Of a DNA stretch of 64,000 bases, positions 35,771 to 43,785 are shown in pieces (the first letter of the stretch is position 1; every line of letters begins with the position of its first letter). A model generated the notes under the pieces. The model was not told the DNA's origin. It saw only the letters and a list, made by a program, of their open reading frames with translations, and ran no database searches. This DNA comes from Bacteroidota bacterium. Lineage in GTDB: Bacteria; Bacteroidota; Bacteroidia; Bacteroidales; F082. A program made the position numbers and the translations under genes. The stretch lies in contig JAHJTC010000022.1 of NCBI GenBank assembly GCA_018830105.1, positions 62,001 through 126,000 on the forward strand, read 5' to 3'.

Positions 35771-37414
35771 ATGCCAGCAAATACTTTTACCATAAGTGGT
35801 CAGATTGTAAATCTGCACCAAAAAGAAATCTTTCCCGGAACCATTAAAGTAGAAAACGGAAAAATTCAATCCATCACAAAAACTGCTTCAGCACCTGAAA
35901 ATTATATTCTCCCTGGTTTTATCGATGCCCATGTGCACATCGAAAGTTCGATGCTTGTGCCGGCTGAGTTTGCCCGTTTGGCTGTGGTTCATGGAACGGT
36001 TGCTACCGTTAGCGATCCGCATGAGATAGCCAATGTGTTGGGAATCAAAGGCATTGATTTCATGATTGAAAATGGAAAAACGGTGCCTTTTAAATTTTAC
36101 TTTGGTGCTTCGAGCTGTGTGCCCGCAACGGGTTTTGAATCTTCGGGTGCCAATCTGGGTGCCGATGCCATGGAAAAATTGCTCTCACGGCCTGAGATCA
36201 AATATATGGCTGAGATGATGAATTATCCCGGCGTATTGTTTCAGGACAAAATGGTAATGGAAAAACTGGCTGTTGCCAAAAAATACAACAAACCCATCGA
36301 CGGTCATGCACCAGGCTTGAAAGGTGAGGATGCCCGAAAATATATCGAAGCGGGAATAACCACTGATCACGAGTGCTTTACGATGGAAGAGGCGCTGGAT
36401 AAAATTCAGTACGGCATGAAAATCCAGATTCGCGAAGGTAGTGCTGCCAAAAATTTTGAAGCACTGATTGATCTGATGGAAAATCATGCCGACAAAGTGC
36501 TGTTTTGCAGTGACGACAAACATCCGGATGATCTGGTAAAAGGCCATATCAATCAACTTGTAAAACGTGCGGTGGAAAAAGGTTATCCGGTGATGGATGT
36601 GCTTAGTAGTGCCATTTTGAATCCAATAGAACATTATAAGCTTGAAGTAGGGACTTTGCAAATGGGCGATCCGGCTGATATGATTGTGGTTGATAACCTG
36701 AATGATTTCAATGTGTTACAAACTTACGTGAATGGACAATTAGTTGCCAAAAATGGCCAAAGTTTGATTGAAACTCAACAAACCACTACTCCAAATAATT
36801 TTGTTGCTGATCCTGTTACTACTGATGACTTTTTTGTAGAAAATACTGGCAAAGCTATCAAGGTGATTGAGGCGCTTGAAGGCCAGTTGATTACTAATAC
36901 AGTTATCGGACAGGCAGTTGCAGATGGTGAAAATTTAACCAGTAATACTGCTGAAGACATTTTGAAAATTGCCGTCATAAACCGCTACAAAAAAGCTAAA
37001 CCTGCAATAGGATTTATTAAAAACATCGGGCTAAAAAGGGGTGCAATTGCATCGACTGTTGCGCACGACAGCCACAATATTATTGTTGTTGGAGCTGATG
37101 ATGCGGCCATGGCCAAAGCTGTGAACCTCCTGATCGAAAGCAAAGGCGGTGTGGTAGCCTGCGACGAAAACAATGTCAGTTTATTACCGCTGCCCGTCGC
37201 CGGACTGATGAGCAATCAAAATGCTTATGAAGTTGCCAAAGCCTACGAAAAAACCGATGCCGCCGCCAAAGCACTTGGCTGCTCCCTGCATGCGCCTTTT
37301 ATGACGCTTTCGTTTATGGCGCTGCTGGTCATCCCACAGCTCAAACTGGGCGACAAAGGCCTGTTCGACGGAGGCAAATTTGAGTTTACGGATTTGTATG
37401 CTGAGGTGGGGTAG
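35771..37414 (+). CDS. ade: Adenine deaminase
   Basis: This 547-residue amidohydrolase converts adenine to hypoxanthine and ammonia. Metal-site motifs: LPGFIDAHVHIESSMLVPAEFARLAVVHGT near residue 50, ISDP-like VSDPHEIANVLG, HAPGLKGEDARKYIEAGITTDHE and FCSDDKHPDDL. The C-terminal region (GAIASTVAHDSHNIIVVGADD) is the family's second part. It is salvage-related. Its stop codon abuts the convergent abiEii stop with no base between. Confidence 0.95.
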   Translation: MPANTFTISGQIVNLHQKEIFPGTIKVENGKIQSITKTASAPENYILPGFIDAHVHIESSMLVPAEFARLAVVHGTVATVSDPHEIANVLGIKGIDFMIENGKTVPFKFYFGASSCVPATGFESSGANLGADAMEKLLSRPEIKYMAEMMNYPGVLFQDKMVMEKLAVAKKYNKPIDGHAPGLKGEDARKYIEAGITTDHECFTMEEALDKIQYGMKIQIREGSAAKNFEALIDLMENHADKVLFCSDDKHPDDLVKGHINQLVKRAVEKGYPVMDVLSSAILNPIEHYKLEVGTLQMGDPADMIVVDNLNDFNVLQTYVNGQLVAKNGQSLIETQQTTTPNNFVADPVTTDDFFVENTGKAIKVIEALEGQLITNTVIGQAVADGENLTSNTAEDILKIAVINRYKKAKPAIGFIKNIGLKRGAIASTVAHDSHNIIVVGADDAAMAKAVNLLIESKGGVVACDENNVSLLPLPVAGLMSNQNAYEVAKAYEKTDAAAKALGCSLHAPFMTLSFMALLVIPQLKLGDKGLFDGGKFEFTDLYAEVG

Positions 37415-38125
37415 TTATTTCGCGCTTAAATCTGTTATTGGAAATTGGTGATAAAACTGCAACAAACTCATAATTTCTGATCTCAGTTTTGTTTTGACAA
37501 ATAATTTTAACTCCGCATCCATCAAATCTCCCAAGCCATCTAAAAGATGCAGGTTTTTTTTGCTTTCCAGTAAATGGAGCGCTTTTTCGAACTGATTTTC
37601 TAAGCTCAAATTCATGCGCGTTTCAACAATTTTTCTGTTGATAGCAGTTTTCTTGTCCATTAAAAACCACAAGTCGAATATGTCCCTGTTTGTTAAAACA
37701 CTTCGATCAGTAAGCGCACAAAGTTTATGAGCAAACATATCCTCAATACGCATCACTTTAACAGTGAAACCAAATAAATCTTTCAGCTCATAACGACTTC
37801 CAAAATTTCGGTTGAATATTTCAATTTTCAGCTTTCGTTCCGTTTTTCCATAATCCATCACTACAATTATACCGTAATGTTTTTGCGCTTCATCGATAAT
37901 ATCTCCCTGATTTTGAACAAGCTGATGAATCTTTTCATGTACTTTTTCTGTGTGCGCGTTGTCCAATAAATCAAAATCAAGGTCTACCGAAAATCTGGGC
38001 AAGTCATAAAAGAACATCAATGCAGTTCCACCCTTAAATCCTAGGTAATTAGAGAGTTCTGCATCGCCATAAATCGCTTTAAGCAATTGTGTAAGATGCA
38101 GCCTGTGAAGATTGATATTAACCAT
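37415..38125 (-). CDS. AbiEii-type nucleotidyltransferase toxin
   Basis: This 236-residue protein has the DUF1814/AbiEii motif I (GGTALMFFYDLPRFSVDLDFDLL; GGT at 32-34, the acidic DLD at 48-50) and motif II (KLKIEIFNR), the Pol-beta-like core of type IV toxins that disable translation, for example by adding nucleotides to tRNA. It overlaps the upstream antitoxin by eight bases and has lower GC than its neighbours. The AbiE pair gives phage abortive infection or maintenance; which one cannot be told from sequence. Confidence 0.88.
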   Translation of the reverse strand: MVNINLHRLHLTQLLKAIYGDAELSNYLGFKGGTALMFFYDLPRFSVDLDFDLLDNAHTEKVHEKIHQLVQNQGDIIDEAQKHYGIIVVMDYGKTERKLKIEIFNRNFGSRYELKDLFGFTVKVMRIEDMFAHKLCALTDRSVLTNRDIFDLWFLMDKKTAINRKIVETRMNLSLENQFEKALHLLESKKNLHLLDGLGDLMDAELKLFVKTKLRSEIMSLLQFYHQFPITDLSAK

Positions 38126-38702
38126 TTTGAATTATTTTTTTAACCCTTTTATTCAAAGTTGCCGAATTGTAAATCGCTGCAATTTTAATTAAGTATTCAT
38201 AATTAAGTACTTGGATATTGTCAAAATAGAAATCGGGTTTTAAATAGAGCATATCACAAAAAGCGCGTTCCGCACTTGCAACATTAACACCATTCTCTAA
38301 TCTGTTAATGCCCTGAGGTTGAATCAAAATTTCATTCTTAATTTTTCGGAATTTGAATTGAAAATCATCAATTTCCAGGGTTCTGGAAAGATAGCTCACA
38401 AGCGTAAAAACTTCGCTGTATTGAAATATTATCCCGGAATTTTGCAACACATATTCCAATGAAATATAGGCCGGAGCATAAATACGACAGGCAAGTTCTT
38501 TAGGAGAAAATTGTACTTTGGTGTAAATTCCTTTGTGAGGATTTTGTAATATTCCTTTGTTCACGTAATAATGAAGTTTTTTGCCAAGCTTTTCGCGATC
38601 TGTTTCACCGGTGAGCATGGCCAGGTCTATCAACCGATATACACTTCGTCGATCTTGAAATAGAGTGTAGATAAAATGACTATTTATAGTTTCATGAACC
38701 AT
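38118..38702 (-). CDS. AbiEi-like antitoxin / transcriptional repressor
   Basis: This 194-residue protein has an N-terminal winged helix (SVYRLIDLAMLTGETDREKLGKKLHYYVNKGILQNPHKGIYTK) and a C-terminal domain starting SPKELACRIYAPAYISLEYVLQNSGI, the pattern of AbiEi antitoxins. In studied systems AbiEi neutralises AbiEii and represses its own operon by binding inverted repeats. Two inverted repeats lie directly upstream. The gene is AT-rich and coupled to the toxin gene. Confidence 0.83.
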   Translation of the reverse strand: MVHETINSHFIYTLFQDRRSVYRLIDLAMLTGETDREKLGKKLHYYVNKGILQNPHKGIYTKVQFSPKELACRIYAPAYISLEYVLQNSGIIFQYSEVFTLVSYLSRTLEIDDFQFKFRKIKNEILIQPQGINRLENGVNVASAERAFCDMLYLKPDFYFDNIQVLNYEYLIKIAAIYNSATLNKRVKKIIQNG

Positions 38703-38704
38703 AT

Positions 38705-38721
38705 ATCTAAATAAATTAGAT
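38705..38721. promoter_or_regulatory. Inverted repeat at the abiEi start
   Basis: ATCTAA-ATAAA-TTAGAT, a perfect six-base inverted repeat ending three bases upstream of the abiEi start codon (minus strand). It could be an operator or control ribosome access. Confidence 0.5.
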
Positions 38722-38761
38722 GTTTAGTTCACAAAAATAATATTTTCTGACCAAAAAGTCA

Positions 38762-38797
38762 AATCTCATACCATATCATGAGTTCCGGTATGAGATT
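38762..38797. promoter_or_regulatory. Perfect 11-base inverted repeat upstream of abiEi
   Basis: AATCTCATACC (38762-38772), 14 bases, GGTATGAGATT (38787-38797). It lies 60-95 bases upstream of the antitoxin start. Arm length and position suit an AbiEi repressor operator; there is no T tail for a terminator. Confidence 0.6.
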
Positions 38798-38889
38798 ATA
38801 CCTGCCATGATTTACATTAATAAATAGCACAATCCAAACTTTAATCGTTTGGCGCTGTTATTCGCGTGATCTTAATCCATTCTATGATA

Positions 38890-39010
38890 ATGAATAAAAA
38901 ACACGGTTTGCGGGCGACCGTTTAACTGGCGCAAAAAATGGGAAAAAGTTTGGGATCAAGTGAAGTATTGCAGCCACAAATGCTGTCAAAACAGACAAAT
39001 CAAAGGTTAA
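38890..39010 (+). pseudogene. DUF2256 zinc-ribbon protein gene with N-terminal frameshift
   Basis: From 38909 the plus strand encodes [18 protein letters not shown] and [15 protein letters not shown], ending at a TAA at 39008-39010. This matches the DUF2256 family signature CGRPFxWRKKW-x3-WDxVxYCSxxC. The frame has an in-frame TGA at 38891 and no start. The ATG at 38890 is in another frame; dropping one A from the A6 tract at 38896-38901 would join them into a 39-residue protein starting [11 protein letters not shown]. The first family cysteine (KxC) also seems missing. It may be a decayed gene, a sequencing error in the homopolymer, or a slippage site. Confidence 0.8.
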
Positions 39011-39169
39011 ATGATTTCAGATTGAATCAAAAATACGTGCCTGCCGGTTTAGTTCCTTATTTATTAAACACTTAGGTTGAATTTACTTTTTCGTAAAATA
39101 TTAACAGCAAAAAAAATCGCGTTCGGTTATTTAGACCGCTTTTATATTAGCCAAATTCCTAAAACATAT

Positions 39170-39211
39170 ATACATATGAAGTTATGTATGATATGAGATT
39201 GTGTATTTTTG
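39170..39211 (+). promoter_or_regulatory. arsR promoter with palindromic operator
   Basis: ATACATA-TGAAGT-TATGTAT (39170-39189), a perfect seven-base inverted repeat, sits 14 bases upstream of a -7 box TATTTTTG (39204-39211), over the expected -33 region. The start codon is 17 bases after the box. This is the classic place for an ArsR autorepression site. Confidence 0.65.
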
Positions 39212-39227
39212 CAAAAAATAATAGCTC

Positions 39228-39536
39228 ATGGAAACGCTCGAAATTACCGAACAAAGCATTCAAAAGCTCGAAAAAGTGGCTGGCAGGCTTCGCGCTATTG
39301 CCCATCCTGTAAGATTAGCTATTATTGAAATGCTGTCTCTAACCCCAAAGATGAGTGTAACGGAGATTTACCTGAAATTGGATATTGAGCAGGCTGCTGC
39401 TTCACATCACCTCAATATTATGAAAAACAAGGGTGTGCTGGAAGCAAAAAGAGATGGAAAGAAAATTTACTACTCGCTGCAAAATACCATCCTGTCAGAT
39501 ATTATCACTTGCATAAACCAGTGTAAAGACTGCTAG
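39228..39536 (+). CDS. ArsR-family regulator with cysteine-rich C-terminal tail
   Basis: This 102-residue protein has the winged helix-turn-helix (LRAIAHPVRLAIIEMLSLTPKMSVTEIYLKLDIEQAAASHHLNIMKNKGVLEAKRDGKKIYYSL compressed). The usual ELCxCxL metal site is absent; instead the last helix carries C95, C99 and C102 (a CxxxCxxC tail). These could bind a thiophilic metal or sense thiol oxidation. No target gene adjoins: the downstream gene is convergent. A stem-loop with a T run overlaps its end. Confidence 0.9.
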   Translation: METLEITEQSIQKLEKVAGRLRAIAHPVRLAIIEMLSLTPKMSVTEIYLKLDIEQAAASHHLNIMKNKGVLEAKRDGKKIYYSLQNTILSDIITCINQCKDC

Positions 39537-39596
39537 TGTTGACATGACACTAAGGTTGTTAGCTTAGAAGTGGTGCACCAGCGACACTATTTTTTA
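39532..39596 (+). terminator. Possible arsR terminator
   Basis: TAGTGTtG at the stop codon pairs with CgACACTA at 39582-39589 followed by TTTTTTATT. A smaller hairpin (TAGTGT-TGACATG-ACACTA) overlaps it. The long stem spans the stop codon of the convergent gene. Confidence 0.45.
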
Positions 39597-41434
39597 TTGT
39601 TGAATTTTGGCTCCCAGCTTTCTTCAAAATCCCAATTTGCCCTGATTTCTATTTCTTTGGGAAAATAATTTACAAGTTCCGGTTGTTGTTTCTTCAGGTA
39701 GTCGCCGGTATCCCATCTGCCGTTTTTATTACTGTCCTGAATTATCTTTAAAAGATATTTCGCAAGTGTAAGATAAGGATAGTGCAGCATTTGAGATTTA
39801 TTAACGATTCTTTGATTAAGCAGTTGCTCTTTGTTACTGAGCAGTTGTAGGATATAGTTGTAATTGGTATCGGGCACGGTAAAATCCAGGTACAAATGTC
39901 CATACTGATCCTCTGCCGGAACACTAAAACTGATCAGTGTAGTATCATTGGTTTTGCCGCTATAGCCAAAAAAGACCGAATCCGGTAAAAGTATTGTATA
40001 ACTACTTTCTGCGGTTAGCAAGGTGTCCAGCGTGTAATTTAAACCAATTGAATCGGATTGTACAAATCGAATTTGATTTAAAAGGGTGTCCTGGTTAATG
40101 ATAAACCAGCTTGTATCACGCATTTTTAAATGTGTAACAGGTTCATCAAATGAAATTCTTAATTGCTTTGGCAGGTCAATCTTACGGCCCTTCGCGTTGT
40201 GCTGTATTGAAAGGCGCGCTGGTTTTTCTTCCTCATCGTTTTTACGCTTGCTGGTTTGTGATTTTTTCTCGGCAAGCGATAGCTGTATGGTATCCTGTAG
40301 CACAGTGTCTTGTCGGATGGTGAGGAAAAGGCTGTCGCTTATGGTCGGATTGAAATACCAAAACAAAGTATCGTGGGCGGCAGAATAATAATCAATTAAA
40401 TTAAAACTGTCAGGTAGTGGCCGCATGGGTTCTATAATCAAATCCCTTACAGGATAGCGAAAGGCAAACCGCAGCAGACCTTTTCTGATTAGTTCGGTAC
40501 GCAGTAGTCGCTGCACGGAATCTTGTTCTTCAAACATGAAAAGTTGCAAATCCAGGGCTGATTCAAGTGGAGGTAAACTGTCATTTCGAAGGCTGTCGGC
40601 GGCTACCAATAAGCTATCACCAATCATCATCAGGCTGTCATCACGCCACATGCTGTCGTTTTGCGTCAGCTTAAGGCTATCAGACAGCAACAAAAGGCTG
40701 TCGTAAACAGTCATTTTCTGATAAACGGGTTTTATTAAACTATCGAGAAATGCGATTTTTTCGCCGGGCATATCATAGCGGAAATTGCTGTTCATATCGC
40801 TCAGCACGAATATTTTATAGGCAGTATCTTTGAGGTTTGCCAACCTAAAATGACCTTCAGCATCTGTTCGGGCCACATAAAGTGGTCGCAGCAAATAGGG
40901 TAACGAATCAACAGGAATGGTATCAGGAGCACTATCATAAAGCATCACGTAAGCCTCTTCGGGAGGCACAAGGTCAAAAGCATTCCTTACGATGCCTTCT
41001 ATGGACATGGAATCGATAACCGACCCCGTTGAAAACACAAAGCTAAAACCGCTCAATGGATTATTTTCGGTAAGATCGCCGATGGCATCACCAAAAAAAA
41101 GTGTATAAGTTGTTTCCTCTAACAGTTCTTCTTCAAATCTAATGCGCAGGGTTTTGCCCCTAAGCCGGTATTCCGGATTGGTTTTTAAGGGGGGAGATAT
41201 TAGAACTTGCTTTTGTGTGTTGGAAAGTTTTACAAATTCATCAAAGGTAATTTCGATGGATTTTTCTTTAAAGTTTATAGAATAGTTTGCTGGATTTGAG
41301 GCAATAACCTGAGGGGGATCCTCATCTTTGGGTCCACCAATCGGAGTTACCGGATTGGCACATTGGTGCAATAAAAAGCCCAGAATGAGCCCCGAAAGAA
41401 TTACCGTAAGTGAGTTGCCAAAGCGTTTAAGCAT
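39587..41434 (-). CDS. Ig-like domain lipoprotein (Bacteroidota envelope protein)
   Basis: This 615-residue protein has a lipobox (LLHQCAN, Cys at about 25) followed by PIGGPKDEDPPQVIASNPANYSINF, the typical start of the Bacteroidota Big_5/SbsA-Ig family: a first Ig-like domain (to about 135), a carboxypeptidase-regulatory-like beta domain (about 140-215), a Ser/Asp-rich low-complexity stretch (LLSDSLKLTQNDSMWRDDSL), and a second Ig-like part near 400-500. The family is conserved in the phylum and essential-like in some; its function is unknown. It precedes no obvious partner. Confidence 0.88.
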   Translation of the reverse strand: MLKRFGNSLTVILSGLILGFLLHQCANPVTPIGGPKDEDPPQVIASNPANYSINFKEKSIEITFDEFVKLSNTQKQVLISPPLKTNPEYRLRGKTLRIRFEEELLEETTYTLFFGDAIGDLTENNPLSGFSFVFSTGSVIDSMSIEGIVRNAFDLVPPEEAYVMLYDSAPDTIPVDSLPYLLRPLYVARTDAEGHFRLANLKDTAYKIFVLSDMNSNFRYDMPGEKIAFLDSLIKPVYQKMTVYDSLLLLSDSLKLTQNDSMWRDDSLMMIGDSLLVAADSLRNDSLPPLESALDLQLFMFEEQDSVQRLLRTELIRKGLLRFAFRYPVRDLIIEPMRPLPDSFNLIDYYSAAHDTLFWYFNPTISDSLFLTIRQDTVLQDTIQLSLAEKKSQTSKRKNDEEEKPARLSIQHNAKGRKIDLPKQLRISFDEPVTHLKMRDTSWFIINQDTLLNQIRFVQSDSIGLNYTLDTLLTAESSYTILLPDSVFFGYSGKTNDTTLISFSVPAEDQYGHLYLDFTVPDTNYNYILQLLSNKEQLLNQRIVNKSQMLHYPYLTLAKYLLKIIQDSNKNGRWDTGDYLKKQQPELVNYFPKEIEIRANWDFEESWEPKFNNKK

Positions 41435-41513
41435 GATAATGCAAAGATGCGAATAATTCCTGTTGGGCCGCTTGATGGATGGCGCTCTGCAGGGTTTTTC
41501 TTTTATTATACTT

Positions 41514-42200
41514 TTAAAGCAGTGTAAACTTTACCGGCAAAGTGAACTGCACACGTACCGGCACATTGCGCTGTTTACCAGGCTTCCAGGCTGGCATGCT
41601 TCTTACTACCCTTATCGCTTCTTCGTCGCAGCCGCCACCGATTCCGCGCAATATTTTAACATTGGAAACTGACCCATCAGGTTCTACAACAAAACTTACA
41701 TAAACAATTCCCTGAATGCCTGTTTCTCTGGCCTGTTGCGGATATTTTATCTCACTGGCAAAATAGCGCAGACGTGCAGCATCGCCTCCCGGAAACTCTG
41801 GCTGCTGTTCAACGATTAAGAAGATTTCTTTTTCAACAATTGTTTCTTCCTCGGGTGGCCGCTCAATGGGGATGAATTCGGGAAGTACGGTTTCCTGATC
41901 TATTTCGGCCTGTATCAGCAGGTCGGTTTCAACTTCCTCATCGTCTTCAACCATCGTTAAAAGGGTGATTTGCTGCAACGGAACCTTCGATGGTGGAGGA
42001 GGGGTGGGTTGTACGGTCTGTATCATTTCCTCCTGAATTATTTGCAACTCACTTCGGTTGAAATCCAGATCATATGGCTGGTTTGCGCGTTTGATCTGAA
42101 AAAGGAAGAAAATGATTAAAAGGCTTAATATCAATCCGATTTCGAAAAACAGGCCCTTCTTGCTCTCGAGATCAGCCTGTGGTGTTTTGTAACTGATCAT
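41514..42200 (-). CDS. TonB-family energy transducer
   Basis: This 228-residue protein has one membrane helix at about 22-41, a Pro/Glu-rich periplasmic spacer (QPTPPPPSKVPL, then acidic stretch) and a C-terminal TonB domain (PEFPGGDAARLRYFASEIKYPQQARETGIQGIVYVSFVVEPDGSV ... IGGGCDEEAIRVVRSMPAWKPGK). It transmits proton-motive force to outer-membrane receptors; the phylum has many copies. No exbB/exbD is adjacent. Confidence 0.93.
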   Translation of the reverse strand: MISYKTPQADLESKKGLFFEIGLILSLLIIFFLFQIKRANQPYDLDFNRSELQIIQEEMIQTVQPTPPPPSKVPLQQITLLTMVEDDEEVETDLLIQAEIDQETVLPEFIPIERPPEEETIVEKEIFLIVEQQPEFPGGDAARLRYFASEIKYPQQARETGIQGIVYVSFVVEPDGSVSNVKILRGIGGGCDEEAIRVVRSMPAWKPGKQRNVPVRVQFTLPVKFTLL

Positions 42201-42301
42201 GGCTTTAGGTATTAATGGTTAGCTGAAATACACCAAAAAATATGCCACAATCGTCTTATATTGAGCCTTTCCGGGAAGTAATTGCGATCTTGGACTTGCC
42301 T

Positions 42302-42904
42302 TTATTTAAGAACTTGCCCCTGATTAAAAATGCCACCCAACAGGAGGTTTTTCCTTTTAGATACCTTGAAATAACCTTCGTTTACGCGTTGCACTTCTTC
42401 AATGGTATAAAAGGCATGCGGATTATGGGTATTGATAATACGAAGCGCATCCCGAAGGTCTTTGCGCTTAATAATGCTAAAAAGCATATTTACCGCGCCA
42501 CTTTTACCTGTTGCATCCACAGAAGTAACACCGTAGCCTGCTTCTCTCAAATGACTAACTAAATCCGAAGTGTCTTTTTTTGGGATGATGCGAATAACGA
42601 CTGTTCCTATTGTCATCTTTTCGACCAGGATAATTCCGATGTAGTTGCCCATTGCAAAACCGACTCCGTATCCAATATAACTCATGAAATTGTCGAGCTG
42701 TTGCATAATCTGACCAATGGCCAGCAGCCAGATAATTACTTCAATAAACCCTAATGAGGGAGCAAGGTATTTGTAGCCCCGCGACACAAATATCAGGCGA
42801 ATGGTGCCCACAGTTACATCCATTATGCGAGCCACTGCAATGATAAGTGGCAAAACCACCCAATTATAAACATCAACACTAACCCATTCCGGCATATTTA
42901 TCAT
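42302..42904 (-). CDS. DUF2179 / UPF0316 membrane protein
   Basis: This 200-residue protein has three N-terminal helices (to about 95) and a cytoplasmic DUF2179 domain (IIPKKDTSDLVSHLREAGYGVTSVDATGKSGAVNMLFSIIKRKDLRDALRIINTHNPHAFYTIEEVQRVNEGYF). The phylum-wide family is uncharacterised; the DUF2179 domain has a ferredoxin-like fold thought to bind a ligand. An alternative ATG lies three codons in. Confidence 0.88.
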   Translation of the reverse strand: MINMPEWVSVDVYNWVVLPLIIAVARIMDVTVGTIRLIFVSRGYKYLAPSLGFIEVIIWLLAIGQIMQQLDNFMSYIGYGVGFAMGNYIGIILVEKMTIGTVVIRIIPKKDTSDLVSHLREAGYGVTSVDATGKSGAVNMLFSIIKRKDLRDALRIINTHNPHAFYTIEEVQRVNEGYFKVSKRKNLLLGGIFNQGQVLK

Positions 42905-42992
42905 AACGTTCTTTTTTCAATTTTCAACGCGACAAAATTAACGCAAAAGCAAGGGTTATTACACTTCTTTTTTAAATGAAAATCAAGGGTAT

Positions 42993-43024
42993 TTTGTTTT
43001 CTATGCAAGCATAGCTTACTTTTG
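42993..43024 (+). promoter_or_regulatory. Promoter with palindromic spacer for the START-domain gene
   Basis: TTTG (42993-42996), 20 bases, TACTTTTG (43017-43024), eight bases before the ATG. Within the spacer CTATGC-AA-GCATAG (43001-43014) is a perfect palindrome, so a bound repressor would block the promoter. Confidence 0.7.
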
Positions 43025-43032
43025 ACCAATAG

Positions 43033-43734
43033 ATGATGAATTTAAACAAAAGTTCGATTCGTGTTTTGGGGATATTTACCTGCCTTTTCCTAATAAATTT
43101 GGCAGTTTATGCTGGTATTTCAGGTGAAGAAAATGACCTTATTGATAAACAGCCTGTTATAAACAGTAAGTCGGACTGGCAAACAATGATTGATAACGAT
43201 TATGTTTCAACCCAATATCGTTGGTTAAACCTGTCGAATGGAAATCGGGTTATTGAGCGAAAAGCCCGAATGTTGTTAACCGGGGTTTCGGCCCGCAGTG
43301 TGGCAGAAGTGATCAGGAATTATAAGCTGATACCGGCATGGATGAATGCGGTTAATGAAACAAAGCTCATTTTGCGTGATGGAAGAAATTATTGGGTCAT
43401 ATTTTTTGTTTTCAAGTTACCCTGGCCTTTACGAAATAAATACCTTATTAATGAAGTGATCGAACAAAAGCATCCTGTTTTGCCGCTTTATTTATTTAAG
43501 ATTCAAAGCACCAATCAATATCAACCGCCTTATGATTGCGAGGTAAATGATTTTGGGCATTACGAGGGACTATGGAAAGTGTATGCGTTGAGCAATGCGT
43601 TAACCTATGTGGAGTTTTCCTCCTTTTCGACGGCTCCTCCTCAGTTTCCCAGATGGATTCAGGATCCAATTGTAAATAAAGTGTTTACCAAAACCATGGT
43701 AAATTTCTTTCACTTGGTGAACGAAAAAAAATAA
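43033..43734 (+). CDS. START/SRPBCC-domain exported protein
   Basis: This 233-residue protein has a signal peptide ending near VYAGIS, then a START-like lipid-binding fold (WLNLSNGNRVIERKARMLLTGVSARSVAEVIRNYKLIPAWMNAVNETKLI ... YWVIFFVFKLPWPLRNKYLINEVIEQKH ... YEGLWKVYALSNALTYVEFSSFSTAPPQFPRWIQDPIVNKVF). The family binds hydrophobic ligands in an internal cavity. Its own promoter with a palindrome in the spacer and a following terminator make it a single-gene unit. Confidence 0.88.
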   Translation: MMNLNKSSIRVLGIFTCLFLINLAVYAGISGEENDLIDKQPVINSKSDWQTMIDNDYVSTQYRWLNLSNGNRVIERKARMLLTGVSARSVAEVIRNYKLIPAWMNAVNETKLILRDGRNYWVIFFVFKLPWPLRNKYLINEVIEQKHPVLPLYLFKIQSTNQYQPPYDCEVNDFGHYEGLWKVYALSNALTYVEFSSFSTAPPQFPRWIQDPIVNKVFTKTMVNFFHLVNEKK

Positions 43735-43761
43735 AGCCGATTATTTTTCAATAACCGGCTT
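43734..43761. terminator. Bidirectional terminator
   Basis: AAGCCGaTTATT and AATAAcCGGCTT form a stem of 11 pairs with one mismatch between the convergent START gene and the carboxylase operon; T-rich bases follow on both strands only weakly. Confidence 0.7.
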
Positions 43762-43785
43762 CAATAAAGCTTTATTTCAACAAAT

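Larger units (their letters stand above)
38703..39227. other. Intergenic region abiE - arsR
   Basis: This 525-base stretch holds the two inverted repeats near abiEi, the frameshifted DUF2256 gene and the arsR promoter with its palindrome. A 45-codon plus frame at 38938-39075 runs over the DUF2256 gene in another frame and is not called. Confidence 0.7.

Noticed and set aside
38938-39075. 45-codon plus-strand frame starting at 38938
   Set aside because: It overlaps the recognisable DUF2256 reading frame in another phase and resembles no protein.
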